This document shows positions 10,455-22,674 of a stretch of DNA of 64,000 bases, one piece after another. Origin of the DNA: Sebastes aleutianus. Its lineage: Eukaryota; Chordata; Actinopteri; Perciformes; Sebastidae. The notes beneath the pieces were generated by a model. It worked only from the letters and a program-made list of their open reading frames with translations. It did not search any database and was not told where the DNA came from. Where the stretch lies: positions 186,001 through 250,000 of the forward strand of contig CAKAKS010000298.1 of the NCBI GenBank assembly GCA_916700875.1, written 5' to 3'. The stretch's first letter is position 1; each line of letters begins with the position of its first letter. The position numbers and the translations under genes were made by a program.

Positions 10455-12016
10455 TTATTTCTGCTTGACTCTGAGTTTCCCACAATGCAGTAGTCCCACC
10501 AGCAGCAGCAGCAGAGCCACCATCACTATGGTGGACACAGTCCTCAAGACCAGGACCACATGTATGAAGTGGTCTGAGGAGGGACACGTCTCTCTGTGAA
10601 GTGCTGCAGAGACAACAGGACACATCTGCTGTAACACCAGGACAGTATTAACAGGACGTAACAGGTCGTCTCTGAGGGCTTTCTGGAGCTTTACTCTGAC
10701 ACAAACTGAAAACTGATCCTCAAACTGACTTTCTTACCTAACCGGCTCTCTGGTGATCCTCCAGCTCCAGAGATGTCACACTTGTAGAGTCCTTCATCAG
10801 ACCAGGAGACGCTGTGGATGGTCATCTCTCCTGTAGAGCTGCTCCTGATGAGGAGGCCATCTTTATAGAAATCAGCTGTGAGGTTGGAGGAAGTCGTCTT
10901 GTTCCTGCAGCTCAGAGTCACATCGTTTCCCTCCGTCACAGGGAGGACAGGACTCTCCAGGATCACTGAACCAGCTGGAAAACAAAGGTTCTTTAGCTGG
11001 GCATGAAATGTTATGTATTCACATTTACTCAACTTGTCGGACAACTGCTATGAGTTTAATGTCTTCTTTAAACTCACAACATTTTCAGCCTGTTCTCATT
11101 ACAAGGGCGTTAAATACCGAGGCTTTGTCACGGCCGTCGGCGTATGATACCGCTGCATAAGGCACCCTTTAGCGCCAGTATGAAACGAACCGGCGCAGCA
11201 TTGACTAATCCAAAATTGATGCGAAGGGGCTGTGGCAAAGCGGCGGTATGTAACAAGTTGGTATAACAACGTTTTGGGATTTCCTGTAAAGACGTTTCAT
11301 AGAAACTTCAACCTACCAGTGACGGTGATGTTGACACCGTCGCTCCTCTCTCCTCCTTCAGTCTCACACCAGTACTCTCCAGCGTCTGCTGGATAGGCTC
11401 TTAGAATCGTGCCGGATAGCACCAGCGTCCTCTCGTTGCAGGCTGAAATAAACTCCTTGGCGTTCCTGATCCCTCTCAGCTGAGTGGAGCCATCGAGACC
11501 CTCGCAGTGAAAATGGACCGACTCGTATTCAAAGAACTGCAGTCTGATTGGAACGATACGGAAAGCTGCATCTGAGACAGAAAGACGGACAAGAAACAAT
11601 TTCTCTCAGATGAAACGTACATGTTATAAAGCACAATATCAAGACAAAGCCATGTATCTGCAAATTTGGCTGATACAGTTTAAATTCGAACACTCTGATA
11701 TTCCCGCTCAATGAGAACTGAACTAAAGCCAGTTCAGATTCAGCTATACGTAAAGAAAATGTAATAAATGTAATGATATCATAGCTTCAATCAATGTTCG
11801 TACGAGGTTTGTTGAAGGATTGACTGAGTACTTACCTCTGTTCTGAACATGTGCACTGAGCAGAATGAATACGAGTATCACTGGGTAGACAAAGGAAACA
11901 CACATCACCCATTGACTCATTCACTATATATACTTACATATACAGGATTATGTAAAACTTAAAACAAAGACACTTCAGTACTCACTCAGTCTGAAGCAGA
12001 GAGCTGTAACCTCCAT
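10455..12016 (-). CDS. Fc-receptor-like protein, two Ig domains (intact copy)
   Basis: Five exons on the - strand: 12016-11986 (start), 11880-11836, 11571-11317, 10974-10738, 10603-10455 (stop). All junctions are GT-AG and phase 1; total 717 nt, 238 residues. The signal peptide (MEVTALCFRL then MILVFILLSAHVQ) is split over two exons as in FcR genes. Ig domain 1 has FEYESVHFHCEG and DAGEYWCE; Ig domain 2 has GNDVTLSCRNK and DEGLYKCD. One TM helix (IVMVALLLLLVGLL) is followed by a short basic tail (GKLRVKQK) without ITIM or ITAM. Teleost FcR-like proteins of this form are thought to bind immunoglobulin or related ligands. It is divergently paired with gene B. Confidence 0.85.
11090..11290. repeat. 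Dispersed GC-rich repeat in FcR-like intron
   Basis: Contains GGCGTTAAATACCGAGGC, TTTGTCACGGCCGTCGG and CACCCTTTAGCGCCAG. A copy lies in the same intron of the duplicate (34715-34890), and related pieces occur near 56640-56740. Base composition is clearly unlike the AT-rich surroundings. Confidence 0.55.
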
Positions 12017-12080
12017 GTCGTCTTGTTACTGTCTGAGCATCAGACTGAAATACAGCTGAAGTTTAATGTAGATGAGAGCT

Positions 12081-12090
12081 TCCTCTTCCT
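12081..12090 (-). promoter_or_regulatory. Tandem GGAA (PU.1/ETS-like) element upstream of FcR-like start
   Basis: On the - strand the motif reads AGGAAGAGGA, two GGAA cores containing the GAGGAA PU.1 box, about 65 bases before the ATG. PU.1 boxes close to the start are known for mammalian Fc gamma receptor promoters. The same element is kept in the second copy (35678-35687). Confidence 0.4.
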
Positions 12091-12109
12091 GTTCAGTTTG
12101 TTCAATACG

Positions 12110-12520
12110 TTCTCATCTCAACTCGTCACGTACCGCTGCTTTGTCACGCCCCTTGGCCTCACTTTATTTTTGCCATCAAAACCACTATAGTTACCCTTGG
12201 CGTCACTTTAAGATTAGGCAATAAAACCACTATAGTTAGGTTCACAAAAGAACTACATGGTTGAGCTTAAAACTGCTACGTTTGTACAGAACAAAGACCC
12301 TGAACGTTGTGAATACGGGACTCGGACAAACAGCTGATTGTAACGCGGTGCACAGGACACAAACAGCGGTCTACTAGATAAAAGCCTTGTGTGTTTTGTG
12401 CATTTCATACTGACGCTAAAGAGTGCCTTCTGCAATCGATGGCTGGATTATTTCTGATGTTGATACAAAAACTGGAGCCAGACTCTCTGGAGCCATCAGC
12501 AGTGTGGTACCCCATCATGC
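12110..12520. repeat. Dispersed repeat with CAAAACCACTATAGTTA cores
   Basis: Two close copies of the core CATCAAAACCACTATAGTTA / GCAATAAAACCACTATAG, plus ACTACATGGTTGAGCTTAAA and TTGTGAATACGGGACTCGGA. The matching region downstream is 35700-36120. Related copies lie at 12625-13075, 50925-51365, 56195-56460, 57100-57310 and 63640-63820. Confidence 0.65.
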
Positions 12521-12624
12521 CACCCTAAAAAAAAAACGTTGGCATTGTATGTTTGGCAAATATTTCATGAATACGCTCCAAACAACAGGATCATGATATC
12601 ATCCTCGTATCATGCTTGCGGAAA

Positions 12625-13075
12625 CGCACAGAGGCGTCACTTTAGGGTTAGGCATCAAAACCACTACAGTTAGGTTAAGGAAAGACCTACATGAATGTGC
12701 TGAAAACTACTATTTTGTTAAGAGAAAATGACGCTGAACGTTGTGAACACGGGACACAAACAGCGGCCTCCTGCATGGAAGTCTTGTGTTTTGCTGGGCT
12801 TTCCATTAACTACGATGTAAACCTTTCCACGTCAATATTAAACCCTCAGGGAAAGTGCTGTGTTGACAACATATCCTCATACAACGGTTCGTATGATATC
12901 TTACGAAAAAGTTATTGCTCATTTTTTGTTCGTTTTCCTACGAATGTCCAGCAACACGTGTCAATTTCCGCTCGTTACATACATACAGTCTTTTCAAAAT
13001 AAACTTCCATCTTCACAGGAAACAACGTCCTTTGGTTTAGGCATAAAACGACTTAGTTAGGTTTAGGGAAAGATC
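12625..13075. repeat. Dispersed repeat, same family
   Basis: Carries GGCGTCACTTTAGGGTTAGG, TCAAAACCACTACAGTTAGG and GAAAGACCTACATGAATG, then TCATACAACGGTTCGTATGA and CTTAGTTAGGTTTAGGGAAA. The block is absent from the downstream duplicate, which replaces it with a short unrelated stretch (36120-36260). Confidence 0.6.
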
Positions 13076-14298
13076 GTGGTGTGGCTCAATATAACTCTGG
13101 TAGTGACATTACTCATGGATGGTAGTTACGTAACAAATAAGTTAAATAAATGTTGACTTCTGGTTTCACACGGGACTCGCCAGTTTCCTGGGCAACAGTC
13201 TGCTTTATACTTCCTGGTATAACACATGTGCAGTAAAATCTGGTCTGCACTCGCCGATACCCAAAGACCCATGTCTGCCCGTGACCCAGCCTCCTTTCCA
13301 TAGGCCTTGGTTCACGATTACGTTAATTACACACAAATTGAAAGCTAAAAGCAAAATGATAATCTGAGGCATGAAATAGTGCAGTTAAAATAAATATAAA
13401 CATTAGTAAATATTAAATAATAATGGAAATGTAAATGTGTAAATTGTAATTTGTTGACCCCTTCATTCTCTACCTGTCCACCAGATGCCCTCAGACTTTT
13501 CCACCTGACTCTCATTCACCTGCTCACCTGTTCCTCATTCCCTAATTACCCCTCACAGTATTTATACCAGCCCATCTCCAGCTGCTCCTCGTCAGATTGT
13601 TAATGATGTGCATGTCTTTGTTATCTGAACCTGAATCTGAACCTGAACCTGAACTGTTCCTGCTTTTCTTTGATACCCGTTCCTGTGTTTTGGTGTTTTG
13701 TCCGTTCCTGACCACCTTGACCAACAGTTGAAAGACAACTGGATGTTTTGTTTTGCAGGCAGAAATCTTTTGTTAAAGCTGCTACAGTCAGCGTTAACAT
13801 TACCGAGTGTCAAATCTGAGGTTTATAGATGAAGCTGTTTGGAGCTGAGAAACAAGTCCTGTTCTGCCCCCTGCAGTGAGATAACAGACCTAACAACTAT
13901 AGACATAAACTAAGACATAAAAAGACCATGTTATCACTCCTGAAGGATTTAATTGCAGCTGTAATCTTTTATACTTGTTATCAACAGGTAACAGGCTCAA
14001 AGTTCAGCTGATCATAAAAACACTCAAAGTGAAACTGAGCGTAGGAAAGCAGAGCCAATCACCATACTGTGTTTAAAGTTTAACTGTAAAAGAATTAATA
14101 CTTTCTCTAGCTTTAGACTTTAACTAACATGTACATCAGATCTCAACTTATTGTTACCGCTGTAATTTATTGGTGATTTATTTGTTGCTGCCAGTTTAAA
14201 CTAAATCTAAAGCAGTTAACTGCACTGATGTCAAGATGACTGCTCATCAATCATTTACAGACGTTGACTTTGCAGTCTGAAGAAACGTCCGACACATC

Positions 14299-14307
14299 AT
14301 GAAACTG
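14299..14307 (+). CDS. Gene B first coding mini-exon (MKL)
   Basis: ATG-AAA-CTG followed by a GTACGT donor, conserved with its surroundings at 37526-37534 in front of gene C. It joins in phase 0 to AGC-TGC-AGG-ATG in the signal exon. If it is noncoding, the ATG at 21442 inside the next exon would serve instead. Confidence 0.5.
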
Positions 14308-14618
14308 GTACGTCGTCTTCTTAATTTATTTATACCTCTTCTACATGTTTTAACTTCTATTTTAAAAGACATTGTCAAAAAGAAAAGCTGGTCTGCCTTT
14401 AGACAATAAATGTAGTTTATAAAAGAGAAATAAAGTTTATTTTATAGTCTTTGTGTCGGTGGAAATGTTGTATCTGTGTGTAAAATGTATTTCAATTGCC
14501 GGGTAATTGTGAATCAAGCAGCTTCAAATCACACACAGATGTTATAGTAGACGTACTGTCTGTGTTGACAAAAGTATTATTTAATATCAATTAAAATCAC
14601 ATGAATAATTGTAAATGT

Positions 14619-14667
<49 letters not shown>

Positions 14668-15334
14668 CAGACTACAACGTACAGGGTGTGACAAACAATT
14701 GTGAAACACAAAAACTAACAAACTTTACATACAGATAAATACACAAATACTACTAATAATTATTATATAATAAAGATTCAGATTATTTCTTTGATTGATT
14801 CAAAATTGTATTTTTAAATCAGCCAAGTCGTATCAATTACAAAACAACAACTTTTCTTGTTAAACCCCTGAGATCCACGATCCCGAGGACATCCAATGCC
14901 GAAAAATGCAATTCTTGCAGAAATCTCCAAATGTCAAAAGTTTTTGATCCCAAATCCCAGCATGGCTTTTTCTCTGGTGTTCCTCAAGGTCTTGGTGTCT
15001 TAATGTGGCATTTTGGAGGGATTATTGATCATTTTTATCAATTTGCAAGTGGTAAAAAATGGTTACATTGAGCTTCAAATCCGTTAAACAAATGGTATCA
15101 ACACAAACGTTTGCTGCAACAACTTAGGAACTACACTTTTACTATTCATTTTAAAATTAATTAATTTATTAATTCATGATTATTTCTTTTTTTTTTTTTT
15201 TTTAAACAGAGTTTATTTATACATTTTGCTAATACAACTCTTACAATCCATTGCACAAACATGTTTGGACTGGTATATATCCCACCCACCCCCCACCCCC
15301 CACCCATAACAATACCCGGAGGGCACTCAGAAAA

Positions 15335-15392
<58 letters not shown>

Positions 15393-15443
15393 GTACAAGA
15401 ATGAATATAAATACATAGATAAATAAATAAAAATAAATAAATA

Positions 15444-15474
<31 letters not shown>

Positions 15475-18400
15475 CATAAATCATGATAAATTGATAGAGG
15501 TCTAGGACATTACATCCTGTCATTTAGGGCACTTTTCCTTTGAAATGTTCCTGGTCAAATATCCATATACATATATATACACATACATATACATACACAT
15601 ACATATACGTACATACATATACACATACATACACACACAGACATCAAACTTTAATCAGCCACAAAGTTATCTGAGTCTAAAGAGTCAACGTGACTAAGAA
15701 AAGGTTGCCAGATCAATGAAAACTTCTCGGCTGACCCTTTAATAGTATACCTAATTTTCTCCAACTTAATAAAATATAACATGTCTCTGAGCCATTGTGC
15801 AAATGTTGGAGGGTTGCAATCCTTCCATCTAATCAAAATTTGTCGTCTGGCCACCAGCGTAGCAAAAGATAGAAGGTTTAGTTTATTGTTGTTTAACGTA
15901 AAATGTTGTGGTACCACCCCAAACAAAGCAAGACAGGCTGATGGTTCTAAGAATTTGTCGGTAGTTTTGGAAAGCATATTGAAAATTAATTGCCAGAAAT
16001 TAGATAGTTTAGGACAATCCCAAAACATGTGAATTAGAGTGGCCTGGTTCTGCTTGCAGCGGTCACACATGGTGTCTACATCGGATTTGAATTGGGATAG
16101 TTTAACTTTGGTCCAGTGCAGTCGAAAGTGTAACCTGGGAATATTGAATTTCTGAACAATCTGCTCAAAAGAGGCAAAGGAGCCATTTATGAACATGTCT
16201 TTAAATGAACAAATCCCATTTCTCTGCCAACCACTGAATAAGGCATCCGTCAAAGGTGGCAGGAATGCATGGTTATTTACGATGGGAGCCAGTATTGAAA
16301 ATTTACAGATCTCGAAGGATTGTCTGAATTGTTTCCAAATTTTTAAGGAATGAATAACAACTGGGTTAGAAGTGTATTTAGTAATAGGCTCTGAGTATGG
16401 CAGGCTAGAGCATAATAAGGCAAGTAATGAGGTGTTCTTACAAGAGTCTCTCTCTAGTATTAGCCATTCAGGCACAGCTGTTACTTCAGTTCCTTCCATC
16501 CAATTGGAAATAAATTTGATATTTGCTGCCCAATAGTAGAACTGAAAGTTTGGCAGACTAAGCCCTCCCTGCTGCCGAGGTCTCTGTAGTATAGCTTTGC
16601 GTATACGTGGATTCTTCTTACTCCAAATGAAAGAAGAAAGCTTTCTATCCAGGGAAATGAAAAATGTTTTAGTTAAGAAGACTGGTATAGACTGAAACAT
16701 ATAAAGAAGTTTAGGCAATAAGTTCATCTTTATAGCGTTAATTCTACCTGCCAGAGATAAGGGTAGCAGATCCCAACGATTAATATCCTCCTTGAGAGAG
16801 GACAGAAAAGGAGGGAAATTTGCTGAGAAGAGGTCTTTAAAATTGGATGTGACCCACACACCAAGATATTTAATTTTGTCCATGCACACTTTAAACGGCA
16901 CAGTACGAATAAACAGGGAGTCTCTTGCTGCCAAATTTATGGGCATCAATTCACTTTTTTGTGTATTTACTTTATAGCCAGAAACTTTGCCAAATTCAAT
17001 TAAGAGATTAAGAGCTGCAGGAAGAGAGGAGGGTGGGTCAGACAGGTAGAGTAACATATCGTCTGCGTATAGCGAGACGTTATGTTCCAACCCTGCCCTT
17101 GTAATACCTTTAATATCCTTATTGCTACGCAAAGCTATAGCCAACGGCTCAATCGTAATCACAAAAAGAAGGGGGGACAGAGGACACCCCTGTCTCGTCC
17201 CTCGTGTTAGTTGAAAAGGAGGTGATATATTATTATTAGTACGCACTGCTGCCATTGGTGAACTATATAGAATTTTAATCCACGACAAAAAATTTGGTCC
17301 AAATCCGAATCTCTCAAGAGTACAAAATAAATAGTCCCACTCCACCCGATCAAAAGCCTTTTCGGCATCTAGAGATATCACCACTTCCGGTTCGTCGGGT
17401 GGAGAGGGACCATAAATTATATCGTATAAGCGCCTGATATTGAAAGAGGACAGTCGATTTTTTACAAAGCCCGTCTGGTCAGGAGAGATTATGGTTGGGA
17501 GGACTGTTTCAAGACGGCGAGCAATCATTTTTGCCAGGATTTTGCTGTCCACATTGATCAAGGAAATAGGACGGTAGGAACCACATTCCTGTTGATTTTT
17601 GCCTTTTTTCAGAATAAGTGATATGGTAGCTTGTCGTAATGTTTCAGGCAGTGAGCCAGCTGACAGGGAGTCGTTATATACAGAGTTTAAAATTGGAGCC
17701 AATTGATTTGAAAATTTCTTAAAGAATTCCGATGGATACCCGTCTGGGCCAGGGGATTTTCCACATTGCATACTCCTGATGGCCATCTCAATTTCTCCAA
17801 TTGAAAACGGAGACTCTAGCTCGGCAGCTGTCACAGGGTCTATATGAGGGATCTCAACACTTTGAAGAAATGATTTAATCAAGTAATCATCCTTCAACGA
17901 TTCAGATGTATACAAGTTATGATAAAACCTTAAAAAGCGTGAGTTAATGTCAGAGTGATCTATACAGACCATTCCAGACTCATCCCGGATCTCAGGGATT
18001 GCCTGCCTTGCTGCTTTTTGGCGAAGTTCGTGTGCAAGGATCCTCCCTGTTTTATCACCATGCTCGTAATATGTATGATGAGATCTAATCAGGAGGTTCT
18101 CAGCGTTTTGTGTGGTTAATAAATCAAATTCTTTTTGGAGGAGTAAACGTTCTTTAATGCCATCGGCTGATGGGGATGTTGCCAATTGTGAGTCAAGATT
18201 ACCAATCTGAGTCATCAATTCATTAGCACGGAAATTTCTGGTTTTTCGTAGATGTGCGTTATAAGAAATAATTTGGCCCCTCAAATATGCCTTAAGTGCT
18301 TCCCATACTGTTGATGATGACATCATTGGTGTTTGATTAATTTCTAGAAAAAAATCAATCTGTGATGAGATAAAATCTGAAAATGTTTTATCTGAAAGTA

Positions 18401-21400
18401 AAAGTGGGTTGAGTCGCCATGGTCTGTAAGCATTTTTTGAGGTTGGTAGATTAAGCTTCAGTTTAAGGGGAGCATGATCAGAGATTACAATCGCATGGTA
18501 GTCACATTCCTGCACCAAAGGGAGAAGGTTCTTATCCATTATGATATGATCAATGCGTGAAAATGTTTTATGAACAGCTGAAAAGAAGGAATACTTGCGA
18601 ACAGTAGGATTGAGAGCACGCCAAACATCAACCATCCCATAGGTATCAAGAAACAGCTGAATTGAAAGGGCAGCTTTAGAAGTTGGTGTAGTTTTGGCAG
18701 CGCTACGGTCTAGACTAGGGGATATCACGCAGTTCATGTCTCTACCTATCAACAAATGATGTTCGTTTAAATCAGGTAATCGGGAGAAGAAATTAATGAA
18801 GAAAGCAGCGTCGTCCCAATTAGGGGCATAGACACTAGCTAAGATAACTGGGGTGTTATATAATTTGCCTGTAACAATCACATATCGGCCCATTGGGTCT
18901 GCACAAATCTGAGAAGAAATAAAAGGCACATACTTACTAATAAGGACTGCTGCTCCTCTTGACTTACACTGAGATTTTGAATGATAAACTTCACCAACCC
19001 ATCTAGTATGCAAACGTCAGTGGTCAGATATATTCAGATGAGTTTCCTGAAGGAAGGCAATATCCACCTTTAACTGATGCAAATGTGTCAGGACTCTCTT
19101 GCGTTTCACATGATGGTTCATCCCCTTAACATTCCAGCTCACAAAAGAAATTGGGCACATAGCCGTCACATTGTGTGCCATGGCCAGAGATAATGAGTAT
19201 ATCTAGTGACAAATAATAATTTGCATGTTATGCCTCTATCGTTGCTCAAATAAAAAAATAAATAAATAATATAACATATGATGTAAGCCAAATGAAAAAA
19301 TAAACCCAAGTACAGAAAACCCTTTAAGTCCCTCATTTCCCTTCCCTTCTCACCCATCCTAGCTGGGTTGAACCTTCTTCCCAAAGTAACAATATCCACA
19401 CTATGTGCTTGTATTGGGGAAACTACTAAACTAGAAGCTAAACTCAACAAAACATGAAAACTTCTGGGCGTAGATATCAATATAAAATAAAATAACCCTC
19501 AATAAGGTTTCAACTAACTCACTTTAACCTTCCATTTATTTATATGTGAACTCACATCAAGAGGTTACATACTGCAAATGTATAAAGATAACATACCAAT
19601 TGTAGAAAGCAAATAATTTAGGCCTACATACGGACCTTGACATTAACCTGATATTGGCTTAACACTATACCCAGAGTAAATAGGCAAACAGGCTGGTATA
19701 GATTATATCAAGTTAAATTAGGTGGAAATGAACATAAGCAACCTCCTAATGCTTTAAATAATTTCCCAACTAACTTATTTTAATTCACCATGGTTTAAAC
19801 AAAGAGAAAAAAAAAAAAAAAAAAAAAAAAAAATACCTCACATCAGGAAGTTAGACATATCTGCAATTGCTATCTAAATATTACACACTACTGTATAATA
19901 TAACAAATGAAAATCAACAGTGTACATTAACAGGCTTATAGGCTACTGACATTAGCTTGACATCATCACGTCACTTACCCAGACAGGCTGGTTTGAGATT
20001 ATGTCAAATCAGTTTGGACAGCCTACAGTAAGAAATAATATCCTCCTTCCATGAGAGCCAGTCATTAACGAGGATCAGCCGCTTATTTTGTAATGTTTTT
20101 CGTGATGTATTTCTGGGCTTCATCGGGCGACGTAAACATCTTCTCCACTCCGTTGTAGGTAATACGAAGTCGCGCTGGGTGAAGTATGCCAAAGCGAAGT
20201 CCCTCGACCCCCCGCAGCTGCTGTGTGATGCCGTTGTATGCTGCTCGTGCGCGGGCGACTCTTGCTGTGTAGTCCGGGTAGACGGAGATGGTTAGGTCGT
20301 TCACCGTCACTCGCCTCCGTTCCCTGGCAAGGCGCAGGATGTTGGAGCAGTCCTGGAAGTAATGAAAGCGGGCAACTATGGCTCTAGCGGGGGGCCCTGG
20401 TTTCGGTGGTGACTGTGAGGTCCGATGCGCTCTGTCCAGTAGAGGAGTTTTATCCAGCTGAAACGCTTCTTTCAGCAGCGCGGAGACTGCAGTTGTGCTG
20501 TAGCTGCCCTGGCCTTCTGGTACCCCTACTATCCGTACATTGTTGCGTCTGGATCTTCCTTCCAAATCCTCACATTTGTCCTCTAGGGCAGCCACCTGGG
20601 TTGAAAGTTGTTGCACTGTTTGCTGTAAAACGGCGACGTCATCTGAACATCCAGAAAGTCCCCTTTCCATCTCCTCCATGGTGTTTCCAATATGTGCCAC
20701 CTCGGCTTTTATAGCAACTTTAAAGTTACAGAGTTCTGTTTAGGCAGATTGTATCTCTAATTTAATAGCAGACATTTCACTTTCAAGCACAGACCGAACC
20801 TCGTCCTTGAAAATAGCCGTAAAATCCGCTCGCAGCGATGACAGCAGCTCATTCTTAAAGGCCATGATTTCAGCTGGGCTTACCGCTGCTGGAGCTGGAG
20901 CTGGCTCACCTGAGTCACTCGAGGCCCCGGAGGGAGACGGTGCGGTAGTCTTAACAGGCCCGGTTGTTGCAGTGTTAGTATTACGGCCTTTGTTGCTTCT
21001 TAGAGCCATGGTTTCTTTTTCCATTTGTTTAGTGAGCAAGTTGGGTGAAAGACTGTGGGTGTTTTGTCTGTATTACGCCAGAATAATGCTTAAATGACAA
21101 AAAGTTTTGAAGAGCTCTGCAACACGCTGCCTACTTCATCACCTGCTCACTAGCGCCCCCTTCTTTTTTTCTTATTTCTGATTTATAACTAGAACAACTT
21201 GACCCTCAGTGCTGAGCTGCATCTCAAATTAATCTTCAGGTTCTCAGCTTTCAGATGATGTTCACCACTTTTATGTGACATCTACTGTTGACCTGCTATC
21301 TCCCCCTAAAGACCCCCTGAACCCCCCTAAAGACCCCCTGAACCCCCTAAAGACCCCCTGGACCCCTCTAAAGAAGACTAAAACAATTTAAAAGTGTGAT

Positions 21401-22115
21401 TCTAATACACTGTATGACTGGTTCATTTTCAGAGCTGCAGGATGCTTCACCAGGCCAACGGACTGTCCCGTCAGTCTCCACTCAGACGCCTCTGTGTTTT
21501 GGTTTTCCATCTGCTCCTAACTCACTCTTGTAGAGGTAACTCACACACAAATGCAGTCTTAAGCTCACATTAGGGTTGTAACAGTATCGGTACAATGGTA
21601 TACAGTGGTATGAAAGCTCACGGTTATCATACAGTGTACATTTGCTTTTTAGTAATATTGCTTAGAGCAGATTAATAATCAATAATTAATTCATATAAAA
21701 ATATGGATCTATAATTAATAAATCAAAATGTGACTCATAAACCCACCTTATATATTATATTATTATATATATTAATATAATGTTGAACTGAGCCATGTTG
21801 GTTTTGAAAAAGCTGACTTTTCAGAATGAAACGGATCACTGCCTGCGTCTGACCACTCCTATCTGAACTTAAAGTTTAGACTCTGAATTTAAATTTATTT
21901 TTTAGGATTAATACAAATTAGCTTCTCATAATTAATTTGTCCCTATTTGACATCTGGATATCCGCTGCAGAACGGTACCAAACACCGATATGATATAAAC
22001 CACTGAATAAAACTTGATCAATTGAATTAAATTGAATTAAGCAATTCCAAAACATAGATGAACCTTGTGGTCATAACATGTAGGTATACAAACACTACAC
22101 AGACAGGCATATACA

Positions 22116-22180
<65 letters not shown>

Positions 22181-22623
22181 GTATATATATATATAGGGGG
22201 GTATATATATATACATAGTATATATATATACCCCCCTATATAGAGGGAGGGGTCGCTGTGTGAGCCTTCACTGAGATAAAAAGTTGTTAACAGAGTAAAA
22301 TTCAATATAGACAACATAAAAAAGGGAAATGCAAACAGAATTTATTATTACAAACTTAATTATCTATGTTCTAGGAATGTGTAGCAAAGGGAGTCATTTT
22401 ATATATGGTGTAACACACTTCATGTAGATTAAAAACATATATCAAAATATAAGATTAACTGTGTGTGTAAATGTGTAACTGTGTGAATGTGATCAGGGCG
22501 TTCCTGAAAAAGATAGCATTGCTCTCAATGAACCTCCCCCTGAATAAATAAAGGTAAAAACAAAACAAAAACTGAGGCATTAGTATGCACCCAAATTTCT
22601 GTTTACGGTCTCTGGGGACTTTA

Positions 22624-22674
<51 letters not shown>

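Larger units (their letters stand above)
12017..14298. other. Intergenic region between FcR-like copy 1 and gene B, rich in dispersed repeats
   Basis: Shared upstream of both genes. It contains copies of the TTAGGTT..CAAAACCACTAT repeat family (12110-12520, 12625-13075), a half foldback element (13200-13315), and otherwise unremarkable sequence that aligns with 35614-37525. No coding exon seen. Confidence 0.6.
15188..21171 (-). mobile_element. L1-type LINE, near full length, - strand
   Basis: Non-LTR retrotransposon of about 6.0 kb with both ORFs. Its 3' end is the T run at 15188-15203 (poly-A tail on the - strand) and its 5' end is near 21171. ORF1 is at 20083-21009 and ORF2 at 15651-19160, separated by about 920 bases. 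A 22-base A run and (TA)n microsatellite (15331-15386) lies in the 3' UTR. Each ORF has a single in-frame stop, so the copy is probably inactive but young. It inserted in intron 1 of gene B after the segmental duplication. Confidence 0.9.
15180..21179. repeat. Target-site duplication flanking the L1 insertion
   Basis: TTATTTCT occurs at 15180-15187 and 21172-21179, on either side of the element. The paralogous intron in gene C (38368-38392) reads straight through ATTCATGATTATTTCTGATT with one copy, i.e. it is the empty site. Confidence 0.85.

Noticed and set aside
15781..16977. Plus-strand ORFs inside the L1
   Set aside because: Antisense shadows of L1 ORF2.
22058..22317. Tyr/Ile-rich ORFs over (TA)n runs
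   Set aside because: Pure translation of a microsatellite on both strands; the same applies to 15161-15523, 22455-22730 and 39545-39880.
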